64,000 nucleotides of DNA from Extensimonas perlucida. GTDB taxonomy: Bacteria; Pseudomonadota; Gammaproteobacteria; Burkholderiales; Burkholderiaceae_C. Shown here piece by piece: positions 11,755 through 20,866 of the stretch. The position numbers and the translations under genes are program-made. The stretch is from NCBI RefSeq assembly GCF_007655255.1, contig NZ_VMYE01000001.1, positions 372,001 through 436,000 of the forward strand, in the 5' to 3' direction. Within the stretch, counting starts at the first letter, position 1. The number at the start of each line of letters is the position of its first letter. The notes under the pieces are model-generated. The model did not search any database. It was not told where the DNA came from and worked only from the letters and a program-made list of their open reading frames with translations.

Positions 11755-12474
11755 TCATAAGGTCGATTCGGCGATCTGCATCAGCGCTGCGCGGTCGCGC
11801 ACCACCAAGCCACCCGGCTCGATGCGGATGATGTGCTCGCGCTCCATGCCCTTGAGTTCCTGGTTCACGCGCTGGCGCGAGGCGCCGAGCAGTTGCGCGA
11901 GCTCTTCCTGCGCCAGTTGCAGGCCGATGCGCATCTCGCTGCCGTCCGCGAGGCTGGGGATGCCGTAGCTGCGCACCAGGTGCAGCAGCTGCTTGGCCAG
12001 GCGCGCGCGCAAGGGCAGGGTGTTGAGGTCTTCCACCAGTCCATACAGCTGGCGGATGCGGCGCGCGTGCAGGCGCAGCATGGCTTCGTAGAACTCCACG
12101 TGCGCGGCCAAAATTTTTTTGAAATCGGCCTTGGCCACGCACAGAATGGTGGTGTCGCCATGCGCGTAGGCGTCGTGCGTGCGCTGGTCGCCGTCGAAGA
12201 TCGCCACATCGCCAAACCAGATGCCTGGCTCCACATAGGTGAGCGTGATCTGCTTGCCCGAAAGGGAGGTCGAGCTCACACGCACCGCGCCGCGCGCACA
12301 GGCGATCCACTCGTGGGGCGGGTCGCCGCGTGCAGCGATCAAACCGCCGTCCTGGAAGCGTTTGACGTAGGCGCATCGGAGTATGTCGTGGCGCAGCGAG
12401 GGGGAAAGGGAGGAAAACCAGCGACCGGAATTGATCGCCTCTCGTTCCTCGATGGTAAGAATCGGCTCGTCCAT
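11755..12474 (-). CDS. Crp/Fnr family transcriptional regulator
   Basis: A 239-residue regulator with an N-terminal cyclic-nucleotide-binding-like beta barrel (about residues 20-135, including GGLIAARGDPPHEWI and GIWFGDVAIFDG), a long dimerisation helix (about 140-165) and a C-terminal winged helix whose recognition helix reads LLGASRQRVNQELKGM. No cysteine cluster for an Fnr-type iron-sulfur centre is present near the N-terminus. The frame is open far upstream, but MDEPILTIEE at 12474 starts the recognisable protein. It lies 16 bp upstream of the kinase gene and probably regulates this lipid-catabolism cluster; the effector is unknown. Confidence 0.88.
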   Translation of the reverse strand: MDEPILTIEEREAINSGRWFSSLSPSLRHDILRCAYVKRFQDGGLIAARGDPPHEWIACARGAVRVSSTSLSGKQITLTYVEPGIWFGDVAIFDGDQRTHDAYAHGDTTILCVAKADFKKILAAHVEFYEAMLRLHARRIRQLYGLVEDLNTLPLRARLAKQLLHLVRSYGIPSLADGSEMRIGLQLAQEELAQLLGASRQRVNQELKGMEREHIIRIEPGGLVVRDRAALMQIAESTL

Positions 12475-12578
12475 GGTCTGTCTTGTGGGTGACTTGCAAG
12501 CGTGGGTTCTGTCGCGTGGGTGACCCTCTGCAGCCTGCGTGCGTGCGCACCGACGGCACGGCGCGTTCGCACCGGCGT

Positions 12579-13358
12579 TCACTCGTACTGTGGCTGGTGC
12601 TTTTCCAGAAAGGCTGAAATGCCTGTGCCCGCGTTCGGGTGGTACAGGTTTTGCAAAAAATGCGTGCGTTCGAGGTCGAGCTGCGTGGTCAGCGGGTTGA
12701 ACGGCGCTTCGGTAAGCAGCTCCTTGCTGCTCGCGAGCACATTGGGCGCGCGGGCATTGAGATTTGCGGCCAGCGCCAGCGCGTCCGCGAGCGCGCTGCC
12801 CGGCTCGCTCAGGCGGTTCACGATGCCGAGCGCGTGCAGGCGCTCGGGCGAGATGCGCTCGCCGCACAGCAGCAGTTCGCTCGCGAGCTGGCGCGGCAAG
12901 GCGTGGGCAAGGCTCCAGCTCGCGCCGCCGTCGGGCGACAGCGCAACGTTGCTGTAGGCCATCACGAACACTGCATTGCGCGCCGCGACGATGAGGTCGC
13001 AAGCCAGTGCGAGCGAAAACCCCGCGCCCGCCGCAGCGCCCTCGACTGCGGCGATGACGGGCTTGGGGTAGGCGCGTATCGTGCTGATCCACTGGTGCAG
13101 CCCTTCTATGCCTTGTGCCTGCACTTCGGGTGCGGTCTGGCGCTGGGCGAGCAGCCGGCGCAGATTCCCGCCTGCGCAGAACATGCCCTCAGAACCCGTG
13201 ATGACCACGCTGCGCACTTCCGGGCTGCGCTCGGCGATGTTCAAGGCTTCTATGCCGGCGGCGTAGATGGCCGGTTCGATCGCGTTGCGCGATTCAGGGT
13301 TGTGTATGGTCAGAACCAGAGTCTGTCCGTGGCTGCGGCTCCAAAGTTCGGCGGGCAT
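12579..13358 (-). CDS. Enoyl-CoA hydratase/isomerase family protein (crotonase fold)
   Basis: A 259-residue crotonase. It shows the oxyanion-hole segments GSEGMFCAGGNLRRL (about residues 54-68) and AVEGAAAGAGFSLALACD (about 104-121). The position usually holding the second hydratase glutamate reads VALSPDGGASW, the pattern common in paralogues that may be hydratases, isomerases or hydrolases. The ATG at 13358 is chosen because the 21 upstream codons are not conserved in character. It is the first gene of the minus-strand cluster with the Crp/Fnr regulator, kinase and acyl-CoA dehydrogenase, consistent with beta-oxidation of an unusual acyl chain. Confidence 0.88.
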   Translation of the reverse strand: MPAELWSRSHGQTLVLTIHNPESRNAIEPAIYAAGIEALNIAERSPEVRSVVITGSEGMFCAGGNLRRLLAQRQTAPEVQAQGIEGLHQWISTIRAYPKPVIAAVEGAAAGAGFSLALACDLIVAARNAVFVMAYSNVALSPDGGASWSLAHALPRQLASELLLCGERISPERLHALGIVNRLSEPGSALADALALAANLNARAPNVLASSKELLTEAPFNPLTTQLDLERTHFLQNLYHPNAGTGISAFLEKHQPQYE

Positions 13359-13459
13359 GGCGAGTCTCCTGTGGGCATGGTTTTTTCGCCACATGATTAT
13401 GGCGAGCCTGCGCCAAAGCATTTGTGTGCCAGAATCCGCGCGAAGAAAATGAAACTCTC

Positions 13460-15613
13460 GTGAAAATGCGTTACACCATTGTGGGATTGGGCGGAATGCT
13501 GTTGGCAGGCAGCGCTGCGGCCCTTTCTCTGGGGCCAGCCAAGGGCGTAGTGCTGCTGGGTGCGCCCGTCGATCTGGTTTTCGAGATAGAGCCGGATCCG
13601 GGCACCAGCGTGGCGTCCTCGTGCGTCACGGCCGACTTGCTGGTGGGGGATGTGTCCATAGCAAGCGAGAAGGTGCGGGTTTTGCCTTTGCCCGAGGTGC
13701 CTGGACGTGCGGCGACAGTGCGGGTGCGCGCCGCCATCGCCGTGGACGAGCCCGTTGTTCAAGTCAAGCTCTCGGCCGGTTGTTCTGGCAAGGTCTCGCG
13801 CACTTACATCTTTTTGGCGGATATGCCCGTGGGAGCGAGCTCTGCGGCGCCCGTGGATATTGCGCGGATTGCGCCGCCACAGCCCCAGGGTGAGGGGCGT
13901 GAAGCTGGTCTGCTGGCGGGCACGGCGGCAGACGGCGCCGACGCCCGTTCGTCTCCGGCCGACGGCTCCAACCCCAGCGCCAGACACAGAACACGCCCTG
14001 CAGCCCGGCCGGCAGCGCGACCCGTCAGAGTTCGGGAGCGCCCATCCCCGCAGGTGCCCAAGGCTGCTGCGCCGGCACGCCCTGTCGCCGCGGTGCCGGT
14101 CGCTGCGGCGCCGGCGCGCTCGCGTCTGGTGATGGAGCCGCTCGATGGTTTGGGGGCGGAAGCTCCTGCGGCCTTGCACTCTTCGCGCGAACTGGCGTCC
14201 GCGCCGTCGCAGGCGTCCACGTCGCAGCGGGCAGAGGCAGCTGCGAGCTGGAAGGCGCTGAACGCTTCCGGTTCGGGCGTGCAAAGCGACACCGAGCGCA
14301 TGCGCGCCCTTGAGGTCGAACTCGCCACCTTGCGCGCACGCTCCGCGGAGCAGCAGACCGGTGTGGCCCAGCTCCAGCGGCGGCTCGACGCCATGGAAAA
14401 AGAGCGTTTTGCAGCTGCATGGGTCTATGCGCTGCTGGGCTTGCTGGCGGCGGCGGTGCTGACACTGAGCTGGTTCTGGCAGCGGGCGCGGCAAGAGGCC
14501 CAACGCGCCGTAAAGGCCTGGCACGATGCGGTCGCTGCGGGGGGCCGCAGTGGTGCCGCGGAAAAGGCTGCGGCGCAAGAGGCAATGCCGCTTTCGGTGC
14601 GTGGCAGCCAGGATGCACAAGAAGTCGCTCCTTCCGCACAAAAAGATCATTCGGCCCCCCTGGCGACCCAGCTTTTGGACATGCCCCAAAGCCAGGATGT
14701 GCAATCGCGTGCAGGGCCTTTGACGGTTCCCATAGATTTTTCGGCGGAGTTCTCGTCCGGGCATGCGGCGGCGCATATCGTCCACCCGGAGGAGCTTTTC
14801 GATGTGCAGCAGCAGGCCGAATTTTTCGTTTCGGTGGGCGAGCACGAGCAGGCCATCGATGTGCTGAAAAAACACATCGCCGAGCATGAGGAGACCTCTC
14901 CTTTGGCGTACCTGGAGCTATTGCAGCTCTACCATGTGCTCGGCCGCGCAGAAGATTTCGAGCGCTTGCGTGTGCAGTTTCAGCGTTACTTCAACGCGCA
15001 GGTGCCGGGATTCAAAGAGTTCGGGCGTCCTGGGAAGAATCTGGAGCACTATCCGCAGGCGCTGGAGGCGATCGAGGCCGCGTGGGCCACGCCAGAGGTG
15101 CAAGAACTGCTCGAGCAGTATTTGTTCGAGCGTGACGGCGGGACGGGCGCAGCGCCATTTGACTTGGCGGCTTTCGATGACTTGCTGCTTTTGCTCGCTA
15201 TCGTGCAGACGACGCCCCCGAGCGCGCGCGCAGCGGCAAAACCAAAGGCAAAAATAAGTGCCTCGCCGGCGCAGAAGTCTCCGGCCGTGCAAGACGCTCC
15301 TCAATCTCAGGGCGCCAGCGCTGCACCCATGGTCAAGCCAGCGGCCGCTTCAGTGCAAAAAGCCGACGTCCCGTTGGACATCGATTTCGATTTTGGCGCC
15401 ATGGCTGCGCAGCCGGCGCCACCCAGTGGTGCCGAACCCAAACTCGATCTGGACCTGTCCGATCTGCCGCCCGTGACGCGCAGCGACCTGCCGCCGGTTC
15501 CCGTGACGGCGCCCCCGCATCCTGACCAGCCCGTGGGGTTTGGCGTGGCCAGCGACAAGTTCGAGGCGCGGGTTGAATGGGGCCGGGACAAGGACGGTTC
15601 GAACTCAAAGTAA
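13460..15613 (+). CDS. FimV-like protein (TPR-containing)
   Basis: A protein of about 717 residues starting at GTG 13460, or at ATG 13466 two codons later. It has a signal sequence (MRYTIVGLGGMLLAGSAAAL), an N-terminal FimV domain with a periplasmic two-cysteine region (SSCVTAD, SAGCSGK), a long Ala/Pro-rich linker, a coiled-coil heptad region and one transmembrane segment near VYALLGLLAAAVLTLSWFW. A cytoplasmic TPR-like part follows (FFVSVGEHEQAIDVLKKHI) with an acidic tail. FimV organises the pole and type IV pili. It is not next to asd or truA, the usual neighbours of the main FimV, so it may be a paralogue. Confidence 0.78.
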   Translation: MKMRYTIVGLGGMLLAGSAAALSLGPAKGVVLLGAPVDLVFEIEPDPGTSVASSCVTADLLVGDVSIASEKVRVLPLPEVPGRAATVRVRAAIAVDEPVVQVKLSAGCSGKVSRTYIFLADMPVGASSAAPVDIARIAPPQPQGEGREAGLLAGTAADGADARSSPADGSNPSARHRTRPAARPAARPVRVRERPSPQVPKAAAPARPVAAVPVAAAPARSRLVMEPLDGLGAEAPAALHSSRELASAPSQASTSQRAEAAASWKALNASGSGVQSDTERMRALEVELATLRARSAEQQTGVAQLQRRLDAMEKERFAAAWVYALLGLLAAAVLTLSWFWQRARQEAQRAVKAWHDAVAAGGRSGAAEKAAAQEAMPLSVRGSQDAQEVAPSAQKDHSAPLATQLLDMPQSQDVQSRAGPLTVPIDFSAEFSSGHAAAHIVHPEELFDVQQQAEFFVSVGEHEQAIDVLKKHIAEHEETSPLAYLELLQLYHVLGRAEDFERLRVQFQRYFNAQVPGFKEFGRPGKNLEHYPQALEAIEAAWATPEVQELLEQYLFERDGGTGAAPFDLAAFDDLLLLLAIVQTTPPSARAAAKPKAKISASPAQKSPAVQDAPQSQGASAAPMVKPAAASVQKADVPLDIDFDFGAMAAQPAPPSGAEPKLDLDLSDLPPVTRSDLPPVPVTAPPHPDQPVGFGVASDKFEARVEWGRDKDGSNSK

Positions 15614-15679
15614 CGATCGCTGCGGGTCTTGATGCTCGGCAGCGTGGCTTTTCTGCGCCCCTGTCTGCAGCAGCGCCTT

Positions 15680-16600
15680 TCAGCGCGGCGCCGCCGCCAT
15701 CAGCTTCATCAATTTCTTTGCCTCCGCCTGCGGATCGGCGGCGTTGAGCAGCGCGCGCACCACGGCGATCGATCCTACGCCGGTGGCGAGCACGGGCGCG
15801 AACTGTTCGGCACTGATGCCGCCTATGGCCACGAGCGGGTAGCTTTTCATCAGTCGGGCATAGGCTGCAAGGCGCCCCAGCCCTTGCGGCGCGGTGGCCA
15901 TGGCCTTGAGCGTGGTCGGGAATACGGCCCCTAGAGCAATGTAGCTTGGCCCGAGGGCGTCGGCGCGCAGCATTTCAGCGTAGCCGTGGGTGCTCACGCC
16001 CAGGCGCAGGCCGCTCGCGCGCAGCGTTTGCACCTCTTCGGGTTGCAGCGCGTCCAGGTCTTCCTGCCCCAGGTGCACGCCGTAGGCCCCAGCCGCGAGC
16101 GCGGCGCGCCAATGGTCGTTGATGAAGAGCCGCGCCGGCGTGCCGCGCACGGCCTGCACGGCGGCGGCCACTTCGCGTGCGATCGCCGCCGGGTCGCTGG
16201 ACTTGAAGCGCAGCTGCACCGTGGGCACGCCTGCGTGCGCCATGCGCTCGACCCAGGCTGCGTCGGGCAGCACAGCGTACAGGCCCAATTGCATGGGGCA
16301 GGCGGCAAAGGCTTCGGGGCCGCTGCGCAGGCGCAGGCCGAAGTCACGCAGGTCGTCGGGCCAGTCCGCGGCGCTGAACTGCCCGGCGCGCTGCGTGCGC
16401 GCCTGCCAGGCGCGGGCCAGGCAATGCGCATCGGCTGCGATGAAGCCCAGGGTGCTGCAGGCCTGCAGGGCGGCGCGGTACACGGGCTCCTGCGTGTCGC
16501 AGCGGGGCACGGGCTGCGGGGTAAAACCCGCAAAAGTGGCAGCGTGGTGGCGCACGATGTCTTGCGCCATGCGGTCGATGTCGGCGGTCATTGTGCTCAT
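15680..16600 (-). CDS. thiE: Thiamine phosphate synthase ThiE
   Basis: ThiE joins hydroxymethylpyrimidine diphosphate to thiazole phosphate carboxylate to make thiamine phosphate. The 306-residue protein has a roughly 100-residue N-terminal extension before a TIM-barrel ThiE domain with [53 protein letters not shown] and AIGGIS. Ordinary ThiE is about 210 residues, so the extension is unusual; its function is unknown. The ATG at 16600 overlaps the thiG stop by four bases (ATGA), which fixes the start and shows coupling in the thiO-thiS-thiG-thiE operon. Confidence 0.92.
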   Translation of the reverse strand: MSTMTADIDRMAQDIVRHHAATFAGFTPQPVPRCDTQEPVYRAALQACSTLGFIAADAHCLARAWQARTQRAGQFSAADWPDDLRDFGLRLRSGPEAFAACPMQLGLYAVLPDAAWVERMAHAGVPTVQLRFKSSDPAAIAREVAAAVQAVRGTPARLFINDHWRAALAAGAYGVHLGQEDLDALQPEEVQTLRASGLRLGVSTHGYAEMLRADALGPSYIALGAVFPTTLKAMATAPQGLGRLAAYARLMKSYPLVAIGGISAEQFAPVLATGVGSIAVVRALLNAADPQAEAKKLMKLMAAAPR

Positions 16601-17430
16601 GCCTGGTGCCAAAAAGGGGTGCCGAGCACCGGCGTGCTCGGCTGCGCGGAATCCTGCTCGGCCATGGTGCCCGCCAGGTAGGCGCTGCGCCCGGCCTGCA
16701 CGGCGTCGGCAAACGCGCCGGCCATCGCGACCGGGTCTTGCGCCAGTGCCACGGCGGTGTTGAGCAGCACGCCGTCGTAGCCCCACTCCATGACCTGGCA
16801 GGCGTGCGAGGGGCGGCCCAGGCCGGCATCGACGAGCAAGGGCACCGAGAGGCGCTCGCGCAGCAATTGCAGCGCATAAGGATTCATGGGGCCGCGCCCG
16901 GTGCCTATGGGCGCAGCCCAAGGCATCACGGCCTCGCAGCCTACATCGACGAGACGCTGGCACAGCACCAGGTCTTCGGTGCAATAGGGCAAGACCTTGA
17001 AGCCGTCGCGGATCAGCTGCGCCGCGGCATCGACGAGGTGCAGCGTGTCGGGCTGCAAGGTGTAGTCGTCGCCAATGAGTTCGAGCTTGATCCACGGCGT
17101 GTCGAACACCTCACGCGCCATCTGCGCCGTGGTGAGGGCCTCTTGCACGCTGTGGCAGCCGGCGGTGTTGGGCAGCACGGGCACTTGCAGCGCGCGCAGC
17201 AGCTCCCAAAAGCCGCGCCCGGCCTCGGCTGCCTGGCTGCCCTGGCGCCGCAAGGAGGCCGTGAGCATGGCCGGGCGTGCGCGTCGCACCGCGGTTTCGA
17301 GTACGCTAGGAGAAGGATAGCGCGCCGTGCCCAGCAGCAGGCGGCTGGCGAACGATTCGCCATACAGCACGAGGGCATCGGCGGCAGCGTGGGCGGGTGG
17401 CGCTTCGGAGGGGGTCATGGTTTGCTGCAT
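16597..17430 (-). CDS. thiG: Thiazole synthase ThiG
   Basis: ThiG forms the thiazole ring from deoxyxylulose phosphate, dehydroglycine and sulfur carried by ThiS thiocarboxylate. The 277-residue protein contains the family core: [62 protein letters not shown] and the phosphate-binding [12 protein letters not shown]. The Schiff-base lysine lies in the KLELIGD segment. It sits one base after thiS and overlaps thiE by four bases. The minus-strand order thiO-thiS-thiG-thiE is a common proteobacterial thiamine operon. Confidence 0.96.
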   Translation of the reverse strand: MQQTMTPSEAPPAHAAADALVLYGESFASRLLLGTARYPSPSVLETAVRRARPAMLTASLRRQGSQAAEAGRGFWELLRALQVPVLPNTAGCHSVQEALTTAQMAREVFDTPWIKLELIGDDYTLQPDTLHLVDAAAQLIRDGFKVLPYCTEDLVLCQRLVDVGCEAVMPWAAPIGTGRGPMNPYALQLLRERLSVPLLVDAGLGRPSHACQVMEWGYDGVLLNTAVALAQDPVAMAGAFADAVQAGRSAYLAGTMAEQDSAQPSTPVLGTPFWHQA

Positions 17431-17431
17431 T

Positions 17432-17629
17432 TCAGCCGCCCGTCACAGGCGCAATGATTTCGACTTCATCGCCTGGCTGCAAGAGCTGTTCGGCATAGCG
17501 CGACTGGGGCACGAAGCGGGTGTTGACTGCTACTGCAAAAGGGGCGCGCGCAGCAATCGCCGCAATGGCATCGGCCACGGTAGCTCCTTCGGGAAGGGTG
17601 TGGGGAAGGCGGTTGATGAGGACGTTCAT
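17432..17629 (-). CDS. thiS: Sulfur carrier protein ThiS
   Basis: A 65-residue ubiquitin-fold protein ending in the essential Gly-Gly (APVTGG). The C-terminal glycine is adenylated and thiocarboxylated to deliver sulfur to ThiG. The ATG at 17629 overlaps the thiO stop by four bases (ATGA), so the longer upstream open frame is not used. The conserved GATVADAIA and [15 protein letters not shown] segments support the call. The adenylating partner ThiF is not encoded next to it. Confidence 0.95.
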   Translation of the reverse strand: MNVLINRLPHTLPEGATVADAIAAIAARAPFAVAVNTRFVPQSRYAEQLLQPGDEVEIIAPVTGG

Positions 17630-18750
17630 GGTGTCACTTCGGGGGCTGCACTGGCATGGGTAGCAGTGTGCACGATGTGCAGGCCCAGGCGCTCGGCGAG
17701 CGGCGATGCCCCGGTGTGCAGCCATTCGAGGGTGGCGTCGAGCACGGCCGGCGCGATCATGTAGCCGTGGCGGTACAGGCCGTTGACTTCGAGCAGCCGC
17801 GGGGCGCTGCAGCGGATCGCGGGCAGGTTGTCGGGCAGGGTAGGGCGGCACTGCGCGGCGATTTCGAGGATGCGCGCTTCGGCAAAGCCGCTGTGCACGG
17901 TGTAGGCGGTGCTGAGCAACTCCAGGGCCGAGCGCACGCTCACGGGCGAAAGGTCTTCGGACTCGATCTCCGTGGCGCCGATCACGAACAAATGCTCCTG
18001 CTTGGGTGCGATGTAGATCGGATAGCGCGGATGCACGAGCCGCGTCGGCCGCTGCAGCGTCACTTCGGGCGCATGCACGCGCAGCACTTCGCCGCGCACG
18101 CCACGCAGCGCCGGCCATTGCGCGCGCGCGCCCAGGCCACGGCAGTCGATCAGCCAATCGGGCTGGCCTGCCGTGCCGGGCGCAAAGTCGCTGACCTCAC
18201 GCGGCGTATGCCAATGCACGCATACCTGCAGACGCTGCATTTCCTGCGCAAGGGCCGCGAGCAGCTGGCGGTTGTCGAGCTGGCCTTCGCCGGGCAGGTA
18301 AAGGCCCTGCGCGAACCGATCGGCGAGTGCCGGCTCTACTGCCGCGAGCCCCGCCGCGTCGAGCGCCTCGGGCGCCGGGAGTCCCGGCAGCGCGGCGTGC
18401 GTGCGCTCGAAGACGCGGCGCAGGCGCTGCGCCTCGGCCGCGTCCTGCCGGTGCCAGACCACGAGGGTGCCGTTTTGCTGAAAAAACACGGGTTGCTCGA
18501 GTGCGCCGAGCAAAGCGGGCCAGCGTGTGAGTGCGTACTGGCCCATGCGCACCACGTTGGGCTCGGTCACGGCCGATTCGGCTAGCGGCGCGAGCATGGC
18601 AGCGGCCACGGTGGCGGCCGCATGTTCGGCCTGCGGGCCGCCGCGGTCGAACACTTCGACCGCATGGCCTGCGCGGGCCAATGCGACCGCGAGCAGGCGG
18701 CCCATGAGGCCTGCGCCCAAAATGGTGATGGAGGAAGAAGGGGTGAGCAT
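17626..18750 (-). CDS. thiO: Glycine oxidase ThiO
   Basis: ThiO is an FAD amine oxidase that converts glycine to dehydroglycine for thiazole synthesis. The 374-residue protein starts with a Rossmann dinucleotide fold (ITILGAGLMGRLLAVALARAG) and has AAAMLAPLAES, the DAO-type VRGEVLRVHAPEV strand, and near the end RPTLPDNLPAIR and YRHGYMIAP that shape the active site. The ATG at 18750 is chosen because the Rossmann strand follows at once. It is first in the thiOSGE operon and is divergent from thiD. No TPP riboswitch could be seen upstream. Confidence 0.92.
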   Translation of the reverse strand: MLTPSSSITILGAGLMGRLLAVALARAGHAVEVFDRGGPQAEHAAATVAAAMLAPLAESAVTEPNVVRMGQYALTRWPALLGALEQPVFFQQNGTLVVWHRQDAAEAQRLRRVFERTHAALPGLPAPEALDAAGLAAVEPALADRFAQGLYLPGEGQLDNRQLLAALAQEMQRLQVCVHWHTPREVSDFAPGTAGQPDWLIDCRGLGARAQWPALRGVRGEVLRVHAPEVTLQRPTRLVHPRYPIYIAPKQEHLFVIGATEIESEDLSPVSVRSALELLSTAYTVHSGFAEARILEIAAQCRPTLPDNLPAIRCSAPRLLEVNGLYRHGYMIAPAVLDATLEWLHTGASPLAERLGLHIVHTATHASAAPEVTP

Positions 18751-18920
18751 GGGTTTGCTTCGCAGAGGACGAAACGGGGCAAGACGGCAGCTTGCGAAAC
18801 GCAAGACGTTCCACGTGCAATCCGAGAGCGTGTGGCGCCCTTGTATCGCCTGAGAAAAAGAATTACAGCACAGCCAAACCCTGCGCCGCTTGACCTGGCG
18901 CAGCCACCATAATTTTCACC

Positions 18921-19781
18921 ATGCAGCCATTACCTTCTTCAGAGACCCCTTCCCGTCGCTACGTGCGCGTGCTCTCCATCGCCGGCTCCGACAGCGGTGG
19001 CGGGGCCGGCATCCAGGCCGACCTCAAGACCTTCAGCGCCCTGGGGTGCTACGGCATGACGGCGATCACCGCGCTCACGGCCCAGAACACGCAAGGCGTG
19101 CGCGCGATCCACGGCGTGCCGCCCGAGATGCTGCGCGCGCAGATCGACGCCGTGGCGGAAGACATAGGCGTCGATGCCGTGAAGATCGGCATGCTGCATG
19201 CGCCCGAGATCGTGCACGTGGTGGCTGACGCGCTGCGCCGGCATCGCATGCCGCACGTGGTGCTCGACCCCGTCATGGTGGCCACGAGCGGCGACCGCCT
19301 GATGGCCGAGGAGACCGTGGCCGTGCTCGTGGCGGAGCTCTTTCCGCTGGCCGAAGTGATCACCCCGAACCTCGACGAGGCTGCGTGGCTGCTCGGGCGC
19401 TCTCTTGCCAGCGCGAGCGCGCTCGAAGGTGCCGCGGCAGATCTGCTGGCCTTGGGTGCGCCTGCCGTGTTGCTCAAAGGAGGGCACTTGGCGGGCGAGC
19501 GCGTGACCGATTGGCTCGCCACGGCGGAGGGCTTGCGCCAGTCTTATCAGTCGCCGCGCATCGCAAGCCAGAACGTGCACGGCACCGGCTGCACGCTCTC
19601 GTCCGCGCTGGCCGCCTACTTGGCCTGCGGCCTTGCACTGCCGCAAGCGGTGGAGCAGGCACGCGCCTACGTGTTCGGCGCGATTGCTGCCGGGGCTGAA
19701 GTGCGCACCGGCCACGGCCACGGGCCGCTGAACCATGGCTACGCGCCGATGGTGCAGAGGGTCGTTCCGTGGGAAGGATGA
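18921..19781 (+). CDS. thiD: Hydroxymethylpyrimidine/phosphomethylpyrimidine kinase ThiD
   Basis: ThiD phosphorylates hydroxymethylpyrimidine twice to give the pyrophosphate used by ThiE. The 286-residue ribokinase-fold protein has the N-terminal SIAGSDSGGGAGIQADLKTF substrate motif, GCYGMTAITALTAQNT, VLDPVMVATSGDRL, ITPNLDEAAWLLG and the catalytic NVHGTGCTLSSALAAYLA anion hole. About 10 extra residues precede the usual start. It diverges from the thiO operon across about 170 bp, so both halves of the thiamine pathway can be controlled from one intergenic region. Confidence 0.95.
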   Translation: MQPLPSSETPSRRYVRVLSIAGSDSGGGAGIQADLKTFSALGCYGMTAITALTAQNTQGVRAIHGVPPEMLRAQIDAVAEDIGVDAVKIGMLHAPEIVHVVADALRRHRMPHVVLDPVMVATSGDRLMAEETVAVLVAELFPLAEVITPNLDEAAWLLGRSLASASALEGAAADLLALGAPAVLLKGGHLAGERVTDWLATAEGLRQSYQSPRIASQNVHGTGCTLSSALAAYLACGLALPQAVEQARAYVFGAIAAGAEVRTGHGHGPLNHGYAPMVQRVVPWEG

Positions 19782-19825
19782 GTGCAAGCGGCGTGGAGTG
19801 CAGCGCTCAATCCGGCAGTTCGAGG

Positions 19826-19924
19826 TCAGCCCGCATGCATGGCGCCGACCAGATTGCTGCGCGGCACGCGCACCTTGTCGGTGGCCTTCGGATCGGTGCG
19901 CGCCAGCATGAGAATTTCATGAAT
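19826..19924 (-). pseudogene. Possible acyl-CoA dehydrogenase remnant
   Basis: A short minus-strand reading frame encodes about 30 residues including EILMLARTDPKATDK directly followed by VRVPRSNLVGA. The first part resembles the mid-domain ARTDPKA strand of acyl-CoA dehydrogenases and the second the VRVPRSNLLGE strand that normally lies some 25-40 residues later. It could be the relic of a dehydrogenase gene after an internal deletion, sitting just downstream of the SDR gene. The match is by eye and very short. Confidence 0.35.
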
Positions 19925-19938
19925 TCAGAATTTGGATT

Positions 19939-20697
19939 TCAGTGGATGGACATACCGCCATCCGCGCCGACGATTTGCCCCGTGACGTAACTTGCGCCGG
20001 GTGACGCGAGAAAAACAAACACTGGCGCAATTTCCTCGGGTTCGGCCCAGCGGCCGAGCGGAATGCGTTCGAGGTAACGGTCTTTGAAGCGCTCGTCCGT
20101 GCGGATGGTTTCCGTCATGGGCGTCGCGGCGCCGGGTGCGACGGCATTGACGACGATGTTGTAGCGCGCCAATTCGCGCGCTGCGGACTTGGTGAATCCT
20201 ATGAGCCCTGCTTTGGCCGAGCCGTAATTGATCTGGCCTATGGTGCCCAGAATGCCCGCAGAAGACACGGTATTGATGATCCAGCCGCGCTGGCGCTCCA
20301 TCATGCCGCCGACCACGGCCTGCAGGCAATTGAAGCTGCCGCCGAGGTGCACGTTGAGGACCTGATCCCATTGGTGGCGGCTCATTTTGTGCAGCATCGC
20401 GGTGCGTGTAATGCCGGCATTGTTGACGAGAATATCCACGGGGCCGAATTTAGTCGTGATTTCAGCCACGGCCGTATCGACCGAGGCGCGGTCTGATACG
20501 TCGCAGGCCACGCCGATCGCATTTTGACCGCGGCTGCGGATTTCCTCTGCGACTTCCTGCGCCTTTTCGCCATTCCAGTCCACGACGGCCACTTTGGCGC
20601 CTTGCGCGGCATAAGCGCGGGCGATTCCAGCGCCTATTCCCTGGGCCGCGCCCGTTACCATGGCAACCTTGTTTTCGAGTGCTTTTCCGCTGAACAT
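19939..20697 (-). CDS. SDR family oxidoreductase (FabG-like)
   Basis: A 252-residue classical short-chain dehydrogenase. It shows the nucleotide-binding TGAAQGIGAGIA motif, NNAG (ILVNNAGITRTAML), the catalytic Ser in TVSSAGILG, YGSAKAGLIGFTKS with the Tyr-x-x-x-Lys pair, and a C-terminal GADGGMSIH. Asp/Trp in VVDWNG after the second strand suggests preference for NAD(H) over NADP(H). It diverges from the NDP-forming CoA ligase gene across about 170 bp, hinting at a joint acyl-CoA pathway. Substrate cannot be read from the sequence. Confidence 0.88.
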   Translation of the reverse strand: MFSGKALENKVAMVTGAAQGIGAGIARAYAAQGAKVAVVDWNGEKAQEVAEEIRSRGQNAIGVACDVSDRASVDTAVAEITTKFGPVDILVNNAGITRTAMLHKMSRHQWDQVLNVHLGGSFNCLQAVVGGMMERQRGWIINTVSSAGILGTIGQINYGSAKAGLIGFTKSAARELARYNIVVNAVAPGAATPMTETIRTDERFKDRYLERIPLGRWAEPEEIAPVFVFLASPGASYVTGQIVGADGGMSIH

Positions 20698-20866
20698 CTA
20701 TTTGCTCCTTGTAAATGTGATGGGTTTTGATGAAATATGCGCTGCATCGGCTGAATTCATTCGTGGGCACTGGACGGCTGCGGTCTCCTTTCTTTCGGGT
20801 TTGGGCGAAAAATGGATGCGCGGTGTATAAAACATGGCATACCAACAAAGCCAAGGAGACCACACG

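Noticed and set aside
18751-18920. Possible TPP riboswitch between thiO and thiD
   Set aside because: A CTGAGA lies at about 18849 on the plus strand, but the paired second TPP motif and the surrounding helices are not recognisable on either strand.
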